In this document: positions 35,436 through 45,690 of the stretch, in pieces | How the letters are laid out: each line of letters starts with the position of its first letter | How positions within the stretch are numbered: position 1 is the stretch's first letter | Source: Balanoglossus misakiensis | Lineage: Eukaryota > Hemichordata | Assembly: GCA_040954595.2 (NCBI GenBank) | Contig: CM082577.2 | Span: forward strand, 13,578,001 to 13,642,000 | Direction: 5' to 3' | Length of the DNA stretch: 64,000 nucleotides | The notes under the pieces: model-generated | Databases searched by the model: none | The model's input: only the letters and a program-made list of their open reading frames with translations | Told to the model about the DNA's origin: nothing | Program-made: the position numbers and the translations under genes

Positions 35436-36500
35436 GGGATGGAAGGATGGACTCTCCTGGGCATTCGGTCCAGTATTGTAGTCATAGTTTTATAGAAAAC
35501 GAGTCAAAAGAAGTCTTGTCACTGTCAACTGTAGATAACAGGGAGACTGACAGGAAGTCCTGTAACATGGAGAAGAAGGGGTTCCAATGAGGATTAGTGG
35601 CGATAATTGAAGGTCTACAGATATCAGAAATAGTGACAGATGCTCACCCACAGATAAGTGCCGAAATGAGTAAGTGTACATTTATATTCATTATAATAAC
35701 AGAAGTTATAGTCTTGAAATGTATAATTGCAATTTAGTTCCCACCAGGGCAAACAACTCTATCATAACAATATGTCATAGTAGATACATAAGACTGCCAA
35801 ACCCCCCCCCCCCCACCCCATGGTCGAGTTTATTTTTTTCTAATGTTTTTTTATTGTTTTAGTGGTATTCAGACTTAAAAAATCAAGAATTGTGTCTATT
35901 TGAATTACTTAATTTACTTGAATTACTTAATGTAGGCTGGTCAACAGAGAGACTGTTGGATTCTACTGAAATGGACCAAGCATATAACCAACCACTTTTG
36001 GTATTGTTGTAATACAGCATCTAGTGAACTGGAGTTTAGAGTAAGTTTTCTATTTAGTCTCTCGAGTTATAAATATGGCCAAAAATATTTGGAGGAAAAT
36101 TTCAGCAGTAAATGTAGGAATAATATCTAAACCTATAAATGTACAACTACATAGAGTAAGCGCCACACAAAAACTTATAATTACCACCGTACATGTTCTT
36201 TTGTTACAGGGGATGTGGGGTGGTCTCATTCACCATGTGGTCGATGAGCATAACTGGATTTTGGATGTGGGAGTGGAAGGGTCAAATCACTGCTACCATG
36301 GGCAACTCAGTGAGAGTGTAGAAGAAGAAAGAGGAAGGGAGTGGCTTAAAAAGGGTAGCAGAGCTCACCAAGTACACAGAAATATTATCTTTGATACCAG
36401 GTTTCTGAAGGGGTTCCCTAATACCTCTGGTGTCGTAAGAGGGGAACATCATCTTTTCTAATGTATCATAGTCACAGTCCTCCGCCGACTGTACAACAGA
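35436..36500 (+). pseudogene. Intron-containing TE-like gene of the GDGR-DSPG family, decayed
   Basis: Exon 35,436-35,669 reads GDGRMDSPGHSVQYCSHS, then NMEKKGFQ, a TGA, and ISEIVTDAHPQISAEM, with GTAAGT donor. Exon 35,936-36,040 gives KWTKHITNHFWYCCNTASSE. Exon 36,210-36,440 gives GLIHHVVDEHNWI, CYHGQLS and EWLKKGSRAHQV followed after a frameshift by KYLWCRKRGT. This order is known to me from a large uncharacterised family in invertebrates and fish. The DGR-DSPG and TDAH segments could be RNase-H-like catalytic strands. One nonsense codon, a phase break and a missing middle exon show decay. Confidence 0.5.
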
Positions 36501-36657
36501 GATACACAGAGTACGGGACCCATTTCTGAGTCCCGGGCCCATGGGATTTAACTAATGGGTTTAAGGAAAGAAAAAAACAGACGACAAACAATATCTTCTT
36601 GAAAGGTCAGTTTTATTCTGAATGTACAGTCAACGTTGTGATCGAGACAAGTAAGCC

Positions 36658-36981
36658 ATGGCTGAGCTGACCGTCAAAGATTTCCATCAGCTGAAAAAGC
36701 TTGAGAAAGCAGTGGAGAAATGTTCATCAGTAACTGGGTTAGAGGCAAGAGTTATTGTGCTTTACCCAAGTAAATTGTCAAAGTCTCTGAAACAGCATAT
36801 TCATGTCAGTGTAAGCTTATCAAATGCTGTGTCAGCATCGATGTTAGCAATCGTGGCGCTGTATGTTTCCGCCAGTGAAATTGACGAGCGATTGACAGTC
36901 CAGTTGATTGACTTGACCGGTACGCCTGTTAATTCATTCAGAGCCTGCACACCTTACAAACACTTGTGCCTCGTCTCATGA
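36658..36981 (+). CDS. Hypothetical 107-aa ORF
   Basis: Starts at an ATG in good vertebrate-like context (GCCATGG). N-terminal helix with K/E heptads (VKDFHQLKKLEKAVEKCSSV), then a Val/Ser/Ala-rich part (LSNAVSASMLAIVALYVSAS). No family recognised. It may be chance or an exon remnant. Confidence 0.25.
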   Translation: MAELTVKDFHQLKKLEKAVEKCSSVTGLEARVIVLYPSKLSKSLKQHIHVSVSLSNAVSASMLAIVALYVSASEIDERLTVQLIDLTGTPVNSFRACTPYKHLCLVS

Positions 36982-37837
36982 GTGTTACACAAGGAAGAAA
37001 ACAACCTAGATCGGGCCGAGATGAACTCCAACCAGTTTGGTGGCCTTCGAACATCCCATTTGCCAACCCAAAGTCTGACCAATGAAGCACAACCGACAAA
37101 CAGTGTGAATCGTGGGCCTCTTGCCTGAGAAGGGCTTTTGTAAGTTGATACCGGCACGACGACAAGCAAGCGTTGCTTGGTAAGTGTTTCGAGTTTATTC
37201 ACATTTCATAAATTGCAATCTAGTTATCGATATAGTATCGATATCAGATAAATAGCAAACAAAATTCGTTTGGAAGTGTCGCACAATGAAGGTAACTCGA
37301 AGCCAATACGCGGCGAAACGCGAGTTATTTTTGTCCACCATGTCATTTTTATCTTTGCACAACCTGCAAACAAAAGCGAATATTTGAAACGCTATGAGGA
37401 AAAACTGAGTAATGTGCATCATTATTTCAAATACTCGTCTGTCAGAACAGCATCTCAGCTTCTTTGAAATGGACTTTGGCATTCTGAACAGTGCAGGCTT
37501 TGACCAAGGGGTTTGAGATCTCAACCACATGATACACAAAAACATCAAGACATGGGTATATGTAGTCAAAGCAATGGGAGAGGCATATAATAATATGTCC
37601 CATGTAGAAGTCAATGACTAAAATGACCACGATGTGGGAGTCAGATGAAACGTGTTGTTGAGAAATTAACAGAGAGGAGTCGACATGCTAATCATGATTA
37701 AAACAATATAAGCTTTGCGGGTACAATGATCATGGCATGGGTAAACAACCCGTTGTCATATTCTTCGGAGAGAAAAAATGTATACCCTGCTTTAAAAAAA
37801 TGTATAAGCTCCAGATAAAAGGAAGAAATCAAGTGTG
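36982..37837. other. Intergenic, nothing recognised
   Basis: Overlapping frames on both strands at 36938-37630 have no domain. Confidence 0.4.
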
Positions 37838-38002
37838 ATGGAAGAGTATCTTGCTGTACTTGAAGAAAAGGGGAGACATGAAACCAAACTCCAAGAAGAG
37901 GAATTGAAACTAAAAGAGGAAGAGCTTCATTTAGCCAGAGAGAAGTTTGAACGAGAGATAAATTACAACTTGATGAAGCAAAAGACAAAATGTTTCTCTT
38001 AA
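37838..38002 (+). CDS. Coiled-coil micro-ORF, 54 aa, probable TE fragment
   Basis: ATG frame with KLQEEELKLKEEELHLAREK, a charged single helix of the kind that ends TE-linked Myb/SANT-like proteins. No DNA-binding part remains upstream. Confidence 0.3.
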   Translation: MEEYLAVLEEKGRHETKLQEEELKLKEEELHLAREKFEREINYNLMKQKTKCFS

Positions 38003-38400
38003 AAGTCATAGTATCATCAGTATTAATTTCAACTTTGATTTCGAGGTGCGCATTACCTTTACTGTTTCATTAAGTTGAAAGTTCTGTTTTTCTTGAGAAA
38101 GATAAATTTACACATATTTAAATATATACATACTGTTACAACTGTAATATTCGCTGGCTTGTTTTTAATAAAAACAGTACGTAGTTGATATGTTTTCTGA
38201 ACCACCCCAAACAAACAAAAAACGTGGGATTTTCAAATATAAACAATATTTAGGCTTTCTATGCAAAATCGAAGTCACTAGGGAACATCCCTTTCCCAAA
38301 TATCTGGTTTAGAGAAAAATTTGTCATTAGCATGTCCTCTTTCTAATCTATGCCTCAAAATGTTCATTTCACAGCCAAGTTTTTTTTGACGGTGACAATG
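38003..38400. other. Intergenic, nothing recognised
   Basis: AT-rich, no supported feature. Confidence 0.4.
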
Positions 38401-38432
38401 GGACAAGCGATGCATTTGTTCTAAACAGACAA

Positions 38433-41400
38433 AAATTTGATTGGAACCGCTCTGAGTTTAGTAGTAAATTCAAGGAGCATTCTAGTGTTGATGGATTTGT
38501 CACGTTCTACAAAGATCTTCGTCAGGAGGCTGGACTTTGTAGTGATTCATCAACAACAAACTCGTCAGATGATGACGATAGAGAAGATAACTCAGGGTCA
38601 GATGAAAGAACACGTTAAGAAACAGGTAGAGTTCCAGTAGCACTGGGAGAAGTCAAAAGCAGTTATAGTTATAAACATGCATCAAAAGAACCATGGGAAT
38701 ATTTAACCAACAAAAGCCTTCCAAACATTTTCTGCATGACACTTCGGTGGTTTATCGTCTCAAATTTAGGGAAATTTTGTCTATTTATATTCAATTCACA
38801 CCAATCAGAAAGTATGGGTGTTGATTTCTAATCAATGTAGGGTTAAAACTTCCCAACCAGTTACCAATTTTGTTTCCTTTACAGGTAGCTTGCAGGTAAG
38901 CAGCACATAAACCATTGCATATTTGCACAGTTGTTCTCTTAATGTGAGAAGGCATTAATCATTTACCTCGGAACAAGAATTGTAATCAACATTTAAAAAA
39001 CTGTAAATGTTGGATGGCTTTGCCCACTTACACAAAGGAAGACTACATGGGGTATCTACCACATGTGGCAAGGGATGTGATGAAAGAAATTAAGTGAAGA
39101 CCCCAAATTCACTTTCAAAGGTAACATCTTCGGAGTTGAAGTTGCAGCCTTGGCCAAAGCTACAATCCACATCCATAGCTTTCCCACTTGGGAGAGACAC
39201 TTATGGAAGTGTATGGTTTCAGGAGACTCTAAGTACTTGCCATCAAATGGGTGAGAAGAAATTTGGTATAGCTTTTTTAATGTGAGGACTACTACTGAAG
39301 AACAAAATTTTGCGAGAAGCTTCATAAAGGATGTCAACTCCATTGCAATTACACGCAACAGTGATAGCATATTTTGACTTGGTCAAGTTTTCATCATGAA
39401 GCTGATGTTTGCATCACTGAGAGCGAGATGCCAGTCACCTAAGTACAAAAGCAGAATGCTATACAGTGGATATCAACTACACAAAAGAAGAAAGTGCTCT
39501 TCATTACACGAGTGGTTATATACCATTTCAACTTAAGAAGAAATTGACACACCAGAAATCTATATCTCCAAGACTGTAGCAGAAATAAAACAGTTTATTG
39601 ATGGTATTCATGAACCTTTCAAAGTGCGAGACCAAATCCATCGTCGCAAACCACGGCCCTTTTACGGCAGCGCTCTGCTCCCCGCAAAAAGGCCGTGGTA
39701 TAATACGGCCATGTATTCAGTATTTGGTCTAGGCGCTTTCATAGTACATCCAACAACCAATCAGATTGCTTGCTACATCCCATTCACGCATCTCATTACA
39801 TCTCATTCTAAACAACATGGCGGCTTCCAGTGGCAGTGCTCTGAGTGGAGTGAGAGCGAAGAACGTGCAGTTTGCGATGCCTTCGGAATCGATTCACTTT
39901 ATCTGCACCAGAAGAATGTAATATCTGACTTATTAAAAGGGCACGACGTATTTATGAGTACCAGAAGAAGCAGCGGAAAGTCGATGTGCTACCAGTCGCT
40001 AACCACGATCTTTCGGCAAAGAAACGTAGCAGCAGTAGTGCTGGTCATTTCACCTCTTATGATTGGCCAGATTATAATGATGTCATCTCATGAATATGCA
40101 TTACCAATATGTTCAAATACCAGCGCAACAACTTACGAAGTAATCGAAGGGGCATCAGTACGTGGTAACGCGATGCTGGTTGACTCTGATGGATGTACGT
40201 ACCAGAAGAAGACTAGTCAGTTTAGCCGATCCTGCACCCGTACCAACAAGGCTTGCAGATTACTTGACTCTAGAGACAGGGTAACTTTGTTTTCTAGACA
40301 CATCGAATTATATTTCACATGGGTGCAGCTACAGCCAGTGTCTGAAAGCATACAATGCTATTGCAGAGAAGGGTTTCTTCCCGTATGAATGGGAAAGACA
40401 TCGAAGACCATACCAATTAGCGAACGCATATCTAAAAATTGTTCTGATTGCACAAACACAGGCCAGGAGTATCAGAAAACCGACGGTATATGACGCACAT
40501 TTCAAGCGATCCATTGATGAACATAAGGCGACAAAAATCATTAGGAAAATGTTGTCTATTTATATTCAATTCACACCAATCAGAAAGTATGGGTGTTGAT
40601 TTCTAATCAATGCGGGGTTAAAACTTCCCAACAAGTTACCCCTTTTGTTTCCTTTAAAGGTAGCTTGCAGGTAAGCATCACATAAACCCTTGCATATTTG
40701 CACAGTTGTTCTCTTTATGTGAGAAGGCATTAATATATACCTCTGAACAACAATTGTAATTTTATTTAAAGCACTTTCTGCTGAAAATCAACCTGTCGTT
40801 TGTTGCCATGACTGAGAATATAACTTTAGAGTAGGCAATGTTTTTAAAAACAATGTAGAAGTTTTGGAAGTAAAGGATAATATAAGAGAGCCAGATCAGG
40901 TGTTTCTGAAAAATCTCATCGAACAGATGGAGGATTTTGCCGATGAATCGTACCAACCGCTGTGTGTCATCGTGGACGGAGAAGAATCACCAGCTGAATT
41001 CGATAGCAAAAAGGTAACATTTTCTTCTTATTGTTTTACTACAGTAACAACTCTGAACAACAATTGTAATTTTATTTAAAGCACTTTCTGCTGAAAATCA
41101 ACCTGTCGTTTGTTGCCATGACTGAGAATATAACTTTAGAGTAGGCAATGTTTTTAAAAACAATGTGGAAGTTTTGGAAGTAAAGGATAATATAAGAGAG
41201 CCAGATCAGGTGTTTCTGAAAAATCTCATCGAACAGATGGAGGATTTTGCCGATGAATCGTACCAACCGCTGTGTGTCATCGTGGACGGAGAAGAATCAC
41301 CAGCTGAATTCGATAGCAAAAAGGTAACATTTTCTTCTTATTGTTTTACTACAGTATGAGAAGCCATGCCAAATGTGTCGGATCCCCTAAGTAGTATTGC

Positions 41401-41725
41401 ATTTTAGTATTGCTGTGTTGTCACCTAAACTGTTTGTACTGGGGATTTGGGCATGCAGATTACCAGGACTACTTCAAAGAAAATCAGTGTTTCACAATGC
41501 TCACACTATTCTGTTCACTTAGGTGCTTTACAGATTAATGGTTACTCATACAATGTGATTGGTGGTCAGCATTGCCTGAGTGCCACGAAGACAATAAGGG
41601 AAATGACCAAGTACAGTGATGACGAAAGATTTAAAACACAGAATTGTGTTGTTTACTGTGGCCTGACCACTGAACAGCTACAGTCGCTGTCGATGAGACA
41701 TAATGCCACAGGAGAGTATCTGTAA
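38433..41725 (+). CDS. ParB-like family gene, copy B, discontinuous
   Basis: N-terminal exon 38,433-38,618 reads KFDWNRSEFSSKFKEHSSVD then GFVTFYKDLRQE and an acidic DDDDRED tail, colinear with exon 1 of copy A. Exon 40,859-41,013 reads FLKNLIEQMEDFADESYQPL then CVIVDGEE with donor GTAACA. Last exon 41,534-41,725 reads INGYSYNVIGGQHCLSATKT, CVVYCGLTTEQL and MRHNATGEYL, then TAA. YQPLxVxxxGE, YxVIGGQHxxxA and HN match the strand, nucleotide-binding loop and helix of ParB/sulfiredoxin-like domains, which bind CTP/ATP in bacterial ParB. A 1.6-kb block and a duplicated exon lie inside the gene, and a transposon starts 20 bp after the stop. Confidence 0.45.
38774..38985. repeat. Segmental repeat, left copy
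   Basis: GTCTATTTATATTCAATTCA to ACAAGAATTGTAAT recurs at 40,551-40,760 with a few changes. The two copies bracket the RecQ/FLYWCH block. Confidence 0.85.
38986..39630. other. Unassigned sequence between repeat copy and RecQ fragment
   Basis: Weak coding-like text around 39,095-39,370 (FKGNIFGVEVAALAKATIHI) is broken by stops. No family named. Confidence 0.3.
39817..40080 (+). pseudogene. RecQ-like helicase N-terminal fragment
   Basis: ATG at 39,817 opens MAASSGSALSGVRAKNV. After a one-base shift near 39,876 the text is DAFGIDSLYLHQKNVISDLL, GHDVFMSTRRSSGKSMCYQS and VVLVISPLM. This is the Q motif, Walker A and motif Ia order of RecQ-type DNA helicases. The Walker A has RRSSGKS instead of TGSGKS. 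The rest of the helicase is absent. A short inverted repeat (CCACGGCC / GGCCGTGG, 39,650-39,695) sits upstream. TE-linked and host RecQ genes cannot be told apart. Confidence 0.55.
40130..40290 (+). pseudogene. FLYWCH zinc-finger fragment 1
   Basis: Text EVIEGASVRGNAMLVDSDGC then TYQKKTS matches the start of the FLYWCH domains at 44.5 and 45.3 kb, but the W-x-C core is degraded. It follows the RecQ fragment in the same frame and probably comes from the MULE element family seen downstream. Confidence 0.45.
40551..40760. repeat. Segmental repeat, right copy
   Basis: Second copy of 38,774-38,985. It is followed directly by the 310-bp tandem exon duplication. Confidence 0.85.
40741..41352. repeat. 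310-bp tandem duplication containing a ParB-like exon
   Basis: CTCTGAACAACAATTGTAAT at 40,741 recurs at 41,051. The coding exon is identical, but the splice acceptor ATGTAG of the first copy is ATGTGG in the second (40,856-40,858 versus 41,166-41,168). Confidence 0.9.
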
Positions 41726-41838
41726 AGTTCCGAGGAAAATTAAAGCTGCAAGCAGCGTTGGCGGGGCACAAGCGGTTCCCATGGTGACCAGCAAATGCCA
41801 CGGCTGTATCTGCTGGGGATACCAAGATATGGGAAAGT

Positions 41839-41861
41839 AGGTCAAAGGTCACCTGAGGTCA
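41839..41861 (+). promoter_or_regulatory. Triple AGGTCA half-site (DR1 + DR4), site 1
   Basis: AGGTCA-A-AGGTCA-CCTG-AGGTCA: two half-sites at spacing 1 (HNF4/RXR/COUP-type DR1) and a third at spacing 4 (DR4). Located in the outer element. Sequence match only; diverged versions occur at 42,055 and 42,196. Confidence 0.45.
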
Positions 41862-43043
41862 CCCCAATTTGGGCAAATAAATTGGACCCCATACTAGTCT
41901 AGATCCAACAAAAAACCAGACCCCTAGCCCTATTGGTTCGCCTGCAATTAGGTATGCACATAATTAATGAGGTCTTGTGTAAGACTCCATTATGTGCTCA
42001 ATCCCCATAAAAGCCAGGGCTCTAACTGCTCTGGATGCTGAGATATGGGAAAGTAGATCAAAGGTCACCGAAGGTCACCTAAAATTAGGGCATAAAATTT
42101 TGAGCCCAGAGTGGGCCATGTCCAACCAATACCAGACCTCTAGCCCTATTGGGTAGCATGGAATTAGATATGCAGAAAAATGATGTTTCAGAAATGGGTC
42201 AAAGGTCATTGTCAAAATTACCAAAATATTTGTGTCATGTCCTGGCAGCATTGGTACCCATGTCCACAAAATTCATGACTGTGGTGCTTTGACAAGAGGA
42301 GGTATGGGGAATATGCATATATAATTAGTTGTTTTAAAACTGGATCAAAGGTCATGTGAAAATTGCCCGAAAAATTGTGACAACTTCCGGTCATATGATG
42401 ACTCATATCCAGAAAAAGAATTTCCATGCTGTCAACATTTTGGCTACAAAACGGAATTATCACTTTTCAATGGTTTTCCGAAAATCCAACATGGCCGCCA
42501 TAATGATCGACCAATCACAGTGCGCTTCGCAAACTTGATAGACATAGGTTAGGTGACCACATATCCCAAATCCCGAGACTTGGTAACCGCTGGTTCTGGA
42601 GAAGAAGATTTTTAAAGTTTTAAGTAGTTTTTCAGAAAAACAATTGTAGCAAAAAAACTTTATGTATGACGTCATGATTTCAATGGGGTAAAATGATGGA
42701 CAGAAGGTAGGCTACCTGCACACAAAATTTGAACTCGATCGGCCCAGTGGTTTTTGAGAAGGACTCATTTAACGATTTTCAGGAAATCCAATATGGCCGC
42801 CAGGTCACGTGACTAATTAAATATTCACGAGCCACTGCACGTCTACTCATTGGCCCATACCACCCTACCAAGTTTCAGCCCCCTAGGTGCTGCGGTTTTC
42901 CAGATCTACCTGGCCGAATTTCTCGGAAGAAGAAGAAGAATAATAAATATAGCTGCAAGCAGCAATAGCGGGCCCAAGCCAACATAGCACATAGCAACAT
43001 AGCAATAAGCATATCTGCTCTGGATGCCAAGATATGGAAAAGT

Positions 43044-43066
43044 AGGTCAAAGGTCACCTGAGGTCA
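43044..43066 (+). promoter_or_regulatory. Triple AGGTCA half-site (DR1 + DR4), site 2
   Basis: Exact copy of the site at 41,839, in the first 239-bp unit of the inner element. Confidence 0.45.
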
Positions 43067-43282
43067 TGCAAAATTTCGGCAAGAAATTTTGACCCTATAC
43101 TGGTCCATGTTCAACAAAAACCAAACCTATAGCCCTATTGGTTAGCCTTGAATTAGGTATGCACATAATTAACGAGGTAGGCAGGTGTCACAGGTGACCC
43201 CCAATTTTGGCTTTTCAATTTTAGTACCAACCCTCCAAACGCCAAGTCTGTACCTGCTCTGGATGCCAAGATCTGGTAAAGT

Positions 43283-43305
43283 AGGTCAAAGGTCACCTGA
43301 GGTCA
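43283..43305 (+). promoter_or_regulatory. Triple AGGTCA half-site (DR1 + DR4), site 3
   Basis: Exact copy in the second 239-bp unit. Confidence 0.45.
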
Positions 43306-43521
43306 TGCAAAATTTGGGCAAGAAATTTTGACCCTATACTGGTCCATGTTCAACAACAACCAAACCTATAGCCCTATTGGTTAGCCTGGAATTAGGTATG
43401 CACATAATTAATGAGATATGCAGGTGTCACAGGTGACCCCCAATTTTGGCTTTTCAATTTTATAGCCAACCCTCCAAACGCCAAGTCTGTACCTGCCCTG
43501 GGTGCCAAGATATGGTAAAGT

Positions 43522-43544
43522 AGGTCAAAGGTCACCTGAGGTCA
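43522..43544 (+). promoter_or_regulatory. Triple AGGTCA half-site (DR1 + DR4), site 4
   Basis: Exact copy in the third 239-bp unit. Confidence 0.45.
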
Positions 43545-44487
43545 TGCAAAATTTGGGCAAGAAATTTTGACCCAATACTGGTCCATGTCCCACAAGAAAG
43601 AAACCTCTAGCCCTCTTAGTTAGCCCACAATTAGGTATGCACATAATTAATGAGTTAAGCAGGTGTTACAGGTGAGCCTAAAAGTGTGCCTTTTATTTTG
43701 GTGCCATTGTGCTCACTGACAGGACTATTGCACAGACCAGAATTCCACAATAAGACATGGACATAGCTTAACCATAGAGGTATAAGTAAAGGTATAAATT
43801 TAATAAAAAAATTAATATAAAAAAAACGGTCGATTTTTCATATTATTTTTTTCTGCTTAAAATTATTGACCAATGCTAGGCTAGCTGCACACCAAAGTTG
43901 GAGATGATTGGTCTAACAGATTTTGAGATATGTATGCATATTTATCCAAAATAATATGTGGTCATAGCTTTACTATGGAAAGTATAGGCACATGGCTTGG
44001 TCAAAAAATATCAAAAATAATACTTAAAAATCTTCTTCTGAAAATTGGCATGGCCAATGGCCTTGACATTTGGCATGTAGGACACTGACCACATGGTCCG
44101 CAAAAGTTGCTAAAAGAATTTTGATATCTCCATTCATATGCAAATAAGGCCGATTTGAAAATTCTGCCCATATATGGTCATCAAGTCACGTGACTAATTA
44201 AACATTCACAAGGGTACTGCACTAGCTCTCATTGGCCTGCACCATTGTGCCAAGTTTGAAATTGGTAGGTTTAGCAGTTTTCCAGATCTACCTCGCCAAA
44301 GAAAACGACAGAAGAAGAAAAAGAAGAAGAAGTAGAAGAAAAACCCCAGTAATACCAATAGGGCCCAAGCCTGCTGGGCTTGGGCCCTAATAAAGAAAAA
44401 TTCCAACAATACCAATAGGGGCACAAGCCCGATAGGCTTGTGCCCCTAATTAAAAGTCTGACAAGGCAAAAAAACATAATCATAAAA

Positions 44488-44808
44488 TTAAGAGGGTACT
44501 GCATTGACTCCAATGGTTACACCAACCAGAAGAAGACCAGCAAGTCCGTCAACCCCGCCTGGCGATGCAGCGCGCGTACTAACATGGCCATCAAGTGTCA
44601 CGCTTCTGTTATCCAGAAAGGCATAGACTTTTGTCCAGGATTGCACAGCCACATCCACCTTGGTCAGCCTGGCATTGCAACGAAATTGAAATGCACTTTA
44701 AAAGTCAAGAAACAGACAAGAGAAAACGTCCACCGCTCAGCAGCTACAATCGTCGAAGATGTCATCAGTCGCGATGTCAATGTAGACAACCAATCCACCA
44801 TCCTATAG
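44488..44808 (+). pseudogene. FLYWCH zinc-finger fragment 2
   Basis: Frame reads DSNGYTNQKKTSKSVNPAWR then CSARTNMAIKCHASVIQKGI, FCPGL and HSHIHLG, giving the F/L, Y, W, C, C, H, H ligand order of FLYWCH domains. It is nearly identical to the copy at 45,300, but keeps the HSHIH end that the latter has lost by a deletion of about 40 bp. Probably DNA-binding in the parent transposase. Confidence 0.6.
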
Positions 44809-44901
44809 TTGCCCCGCACCCGATCTACTCATCCGCACATCCAACAGACACAAACAGAAGTAAAGCCTCACATAAATAAAACACGTCGCCGTGCTGCAGT
44901 C

Positions 44902-45300
44902 ATGTCGTCTGTTGAGTATCCATGCGTCGTCTGTTCACGAGAGGCTCTTGCTTGCGACCACTGCAGCAAGTGGCAACATCGAACCTGCAACTCGGGGGTT
45001 TCAAGACCTACCTACCGCCAGCTTCTCCAGCAAGAAATCGAGTTGACATGGTACTGCGCCGAGTGTTCACGCTCACCATCACCACCACCTGTTGCTGACC
45101 ACGGTGTCCATGAAGACAACAACAACCATTTGTCATCTGAGATGGACATCGATGTACCTGCCGATCCCGCTGCCGACCAGTCTTTCACCATCGACCAGCC
45201 ATATACGCAGCCAGCGGAAACCTTCGAGGACAGCATAACAGACGTCTTACCGGACCCCATCCCAGTACGAGTTAATCGAAGGAGCATCGGTACGTGGTAA
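44902..45300 (+). CDS. PHD-like finger N-terminal region of a MULE transposon protein
   Basis: ATG 44,902. The start has CVVCSREALACDHCSKWQHR, TCNSGVSRPTY and LTWYCAECS, the Cys4-His-Cys3 order of a PHD-like finger, followed by an acidic Asp/Pro-rich linker. The frame ends at 45,300, but a one-base shift near 45,262 joins it to YELIEGASVRGNAMLVDSNG, the FLYWCH domain. Chromatin or DNA recognition by the transposase is inferred. Confidence 0.55.
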   Translation: MSSVEYPCVVCSREALACDHCSKWQHRTCNSGVSRPTYRQLLQQEIELTWYCAECSRSPSPPPVADHGVHEDNNNHLSSEMDIDVPADPAADQSFTIDQPYTQPAETFEDSITDVLPDPIPVRVNRRSIGTW

Positions 45301-45648
45301 TGCGATGCTGGTGGACTCCAACGGTTACTCGTACAAGAAGAAGACCAGCAAGTCCGTCAACCCCGCCTGGCGATGCAGCGCGCGTACTAACACGGCCATC
45401 AAGTGTCACGCTTCCGTTATCCAGAAAGGCATAGACTTTTGTCCAGGATTGATTGAAATGCACTTTAAAAGTCAAGCAACAGGCAAGAGAAAACATCCAC
45501 CGCTCAGCAGCTACCGAAGATGTCATCAGCTGCGATGTCAACGTAGACAAGCCATCCTCCATCCTATAGTCTCCCAGCACCCGATCTTCTCATCTGCACA
45601 GCCAACAGACACAGACAGAAGTTACACCCTGAAGAACCCTAAGACATA
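45263..45648 (+). pseudogene. FLYWCH zinc-finger domain 3 of the MULE protein
   Basis: YELIEGASVRGNAMLVDSNG and YSYKKKTSKSVNPAWRCSAR to KCHASVIQKG match the FLYWCH core. The H-x-H end is deleted and the frame then reads a basic tail. It lies between the PHD-like part and the MULE catalytic fragment, as expected for one PHD-FLYWCH-MULE protein. Confidence 0.6.
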
Positions 45649-45690
45649 GACTTTGTCATAGACACCAGTTTTCTCCTTTTTGATTTTTTA

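Larger units (their letters stand above)
43010..43690. repeat. 239-bp tandem repeat, about three units, inside the inner element
   Basis: CTGCTCTGGATGCCAAGAT-type unit starts at 43,015, 43,254 and 43,493, a constant 239-bp period. Each unit carries AGGTCAAAGGTCACCTG and a conserved ATTAGGTATGCACATAATTA. Confidence 0.9.
42946..44391 (+). mobile_element. Inner Helentron/HINE-like element nested in the outer one
   Basis: It has the same architecture with a different tag: GCTGCAAGCAGC (42,952-42,963), GGGCCCAAGCC (42,970-42,980), internal 239-bp tandem repeats, a GAAGAA tract (44,310-44,340) and a terminal hairpin GGGCCCAAGCC / GGCTTGGGCCC (44,361-44,387, 5-nt loop) followed by TAATAA. The outer element's text resumes right after it. 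Confidence 0.55.
41743..44450 (+). mobile_element. Outer Helentron/HINE-like non-autonomous element
   Basis: Near the left end is GCTGCAAGCAGC (41,745-41,756) and the tag GGGGCACAAGC (41,763-41,773). Near the right end is a perfect 12-bp hairpin GGGGCACAAGCC / GGCTTGTGCCCC (44,418-44,446, 5-nt loop) followed by TAAT. The interior has several diverged repeats with AGGTCAAAGGTCA and a GAAGAA-rich stretch. Subterminal inverted tags, a microsatellite and a 3' hairpin without target duplication fit Helentron-associated elements. It is split by the inner element after about 42,945. The class is inferred. Confidence 0.5.

Noticed and set aside
36938-37202. Overlapping minus-strand ORFs of 75 and 82 aa
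   Set aside because: Two frames over the same bases, no domain, no splice context.
44206-44513. Minus-strand ORFs in the GAAGAA tract
   Set aside because: Low-complexity translation (Phe/Ser runs) of the microsatellite in the Helentron-like element.
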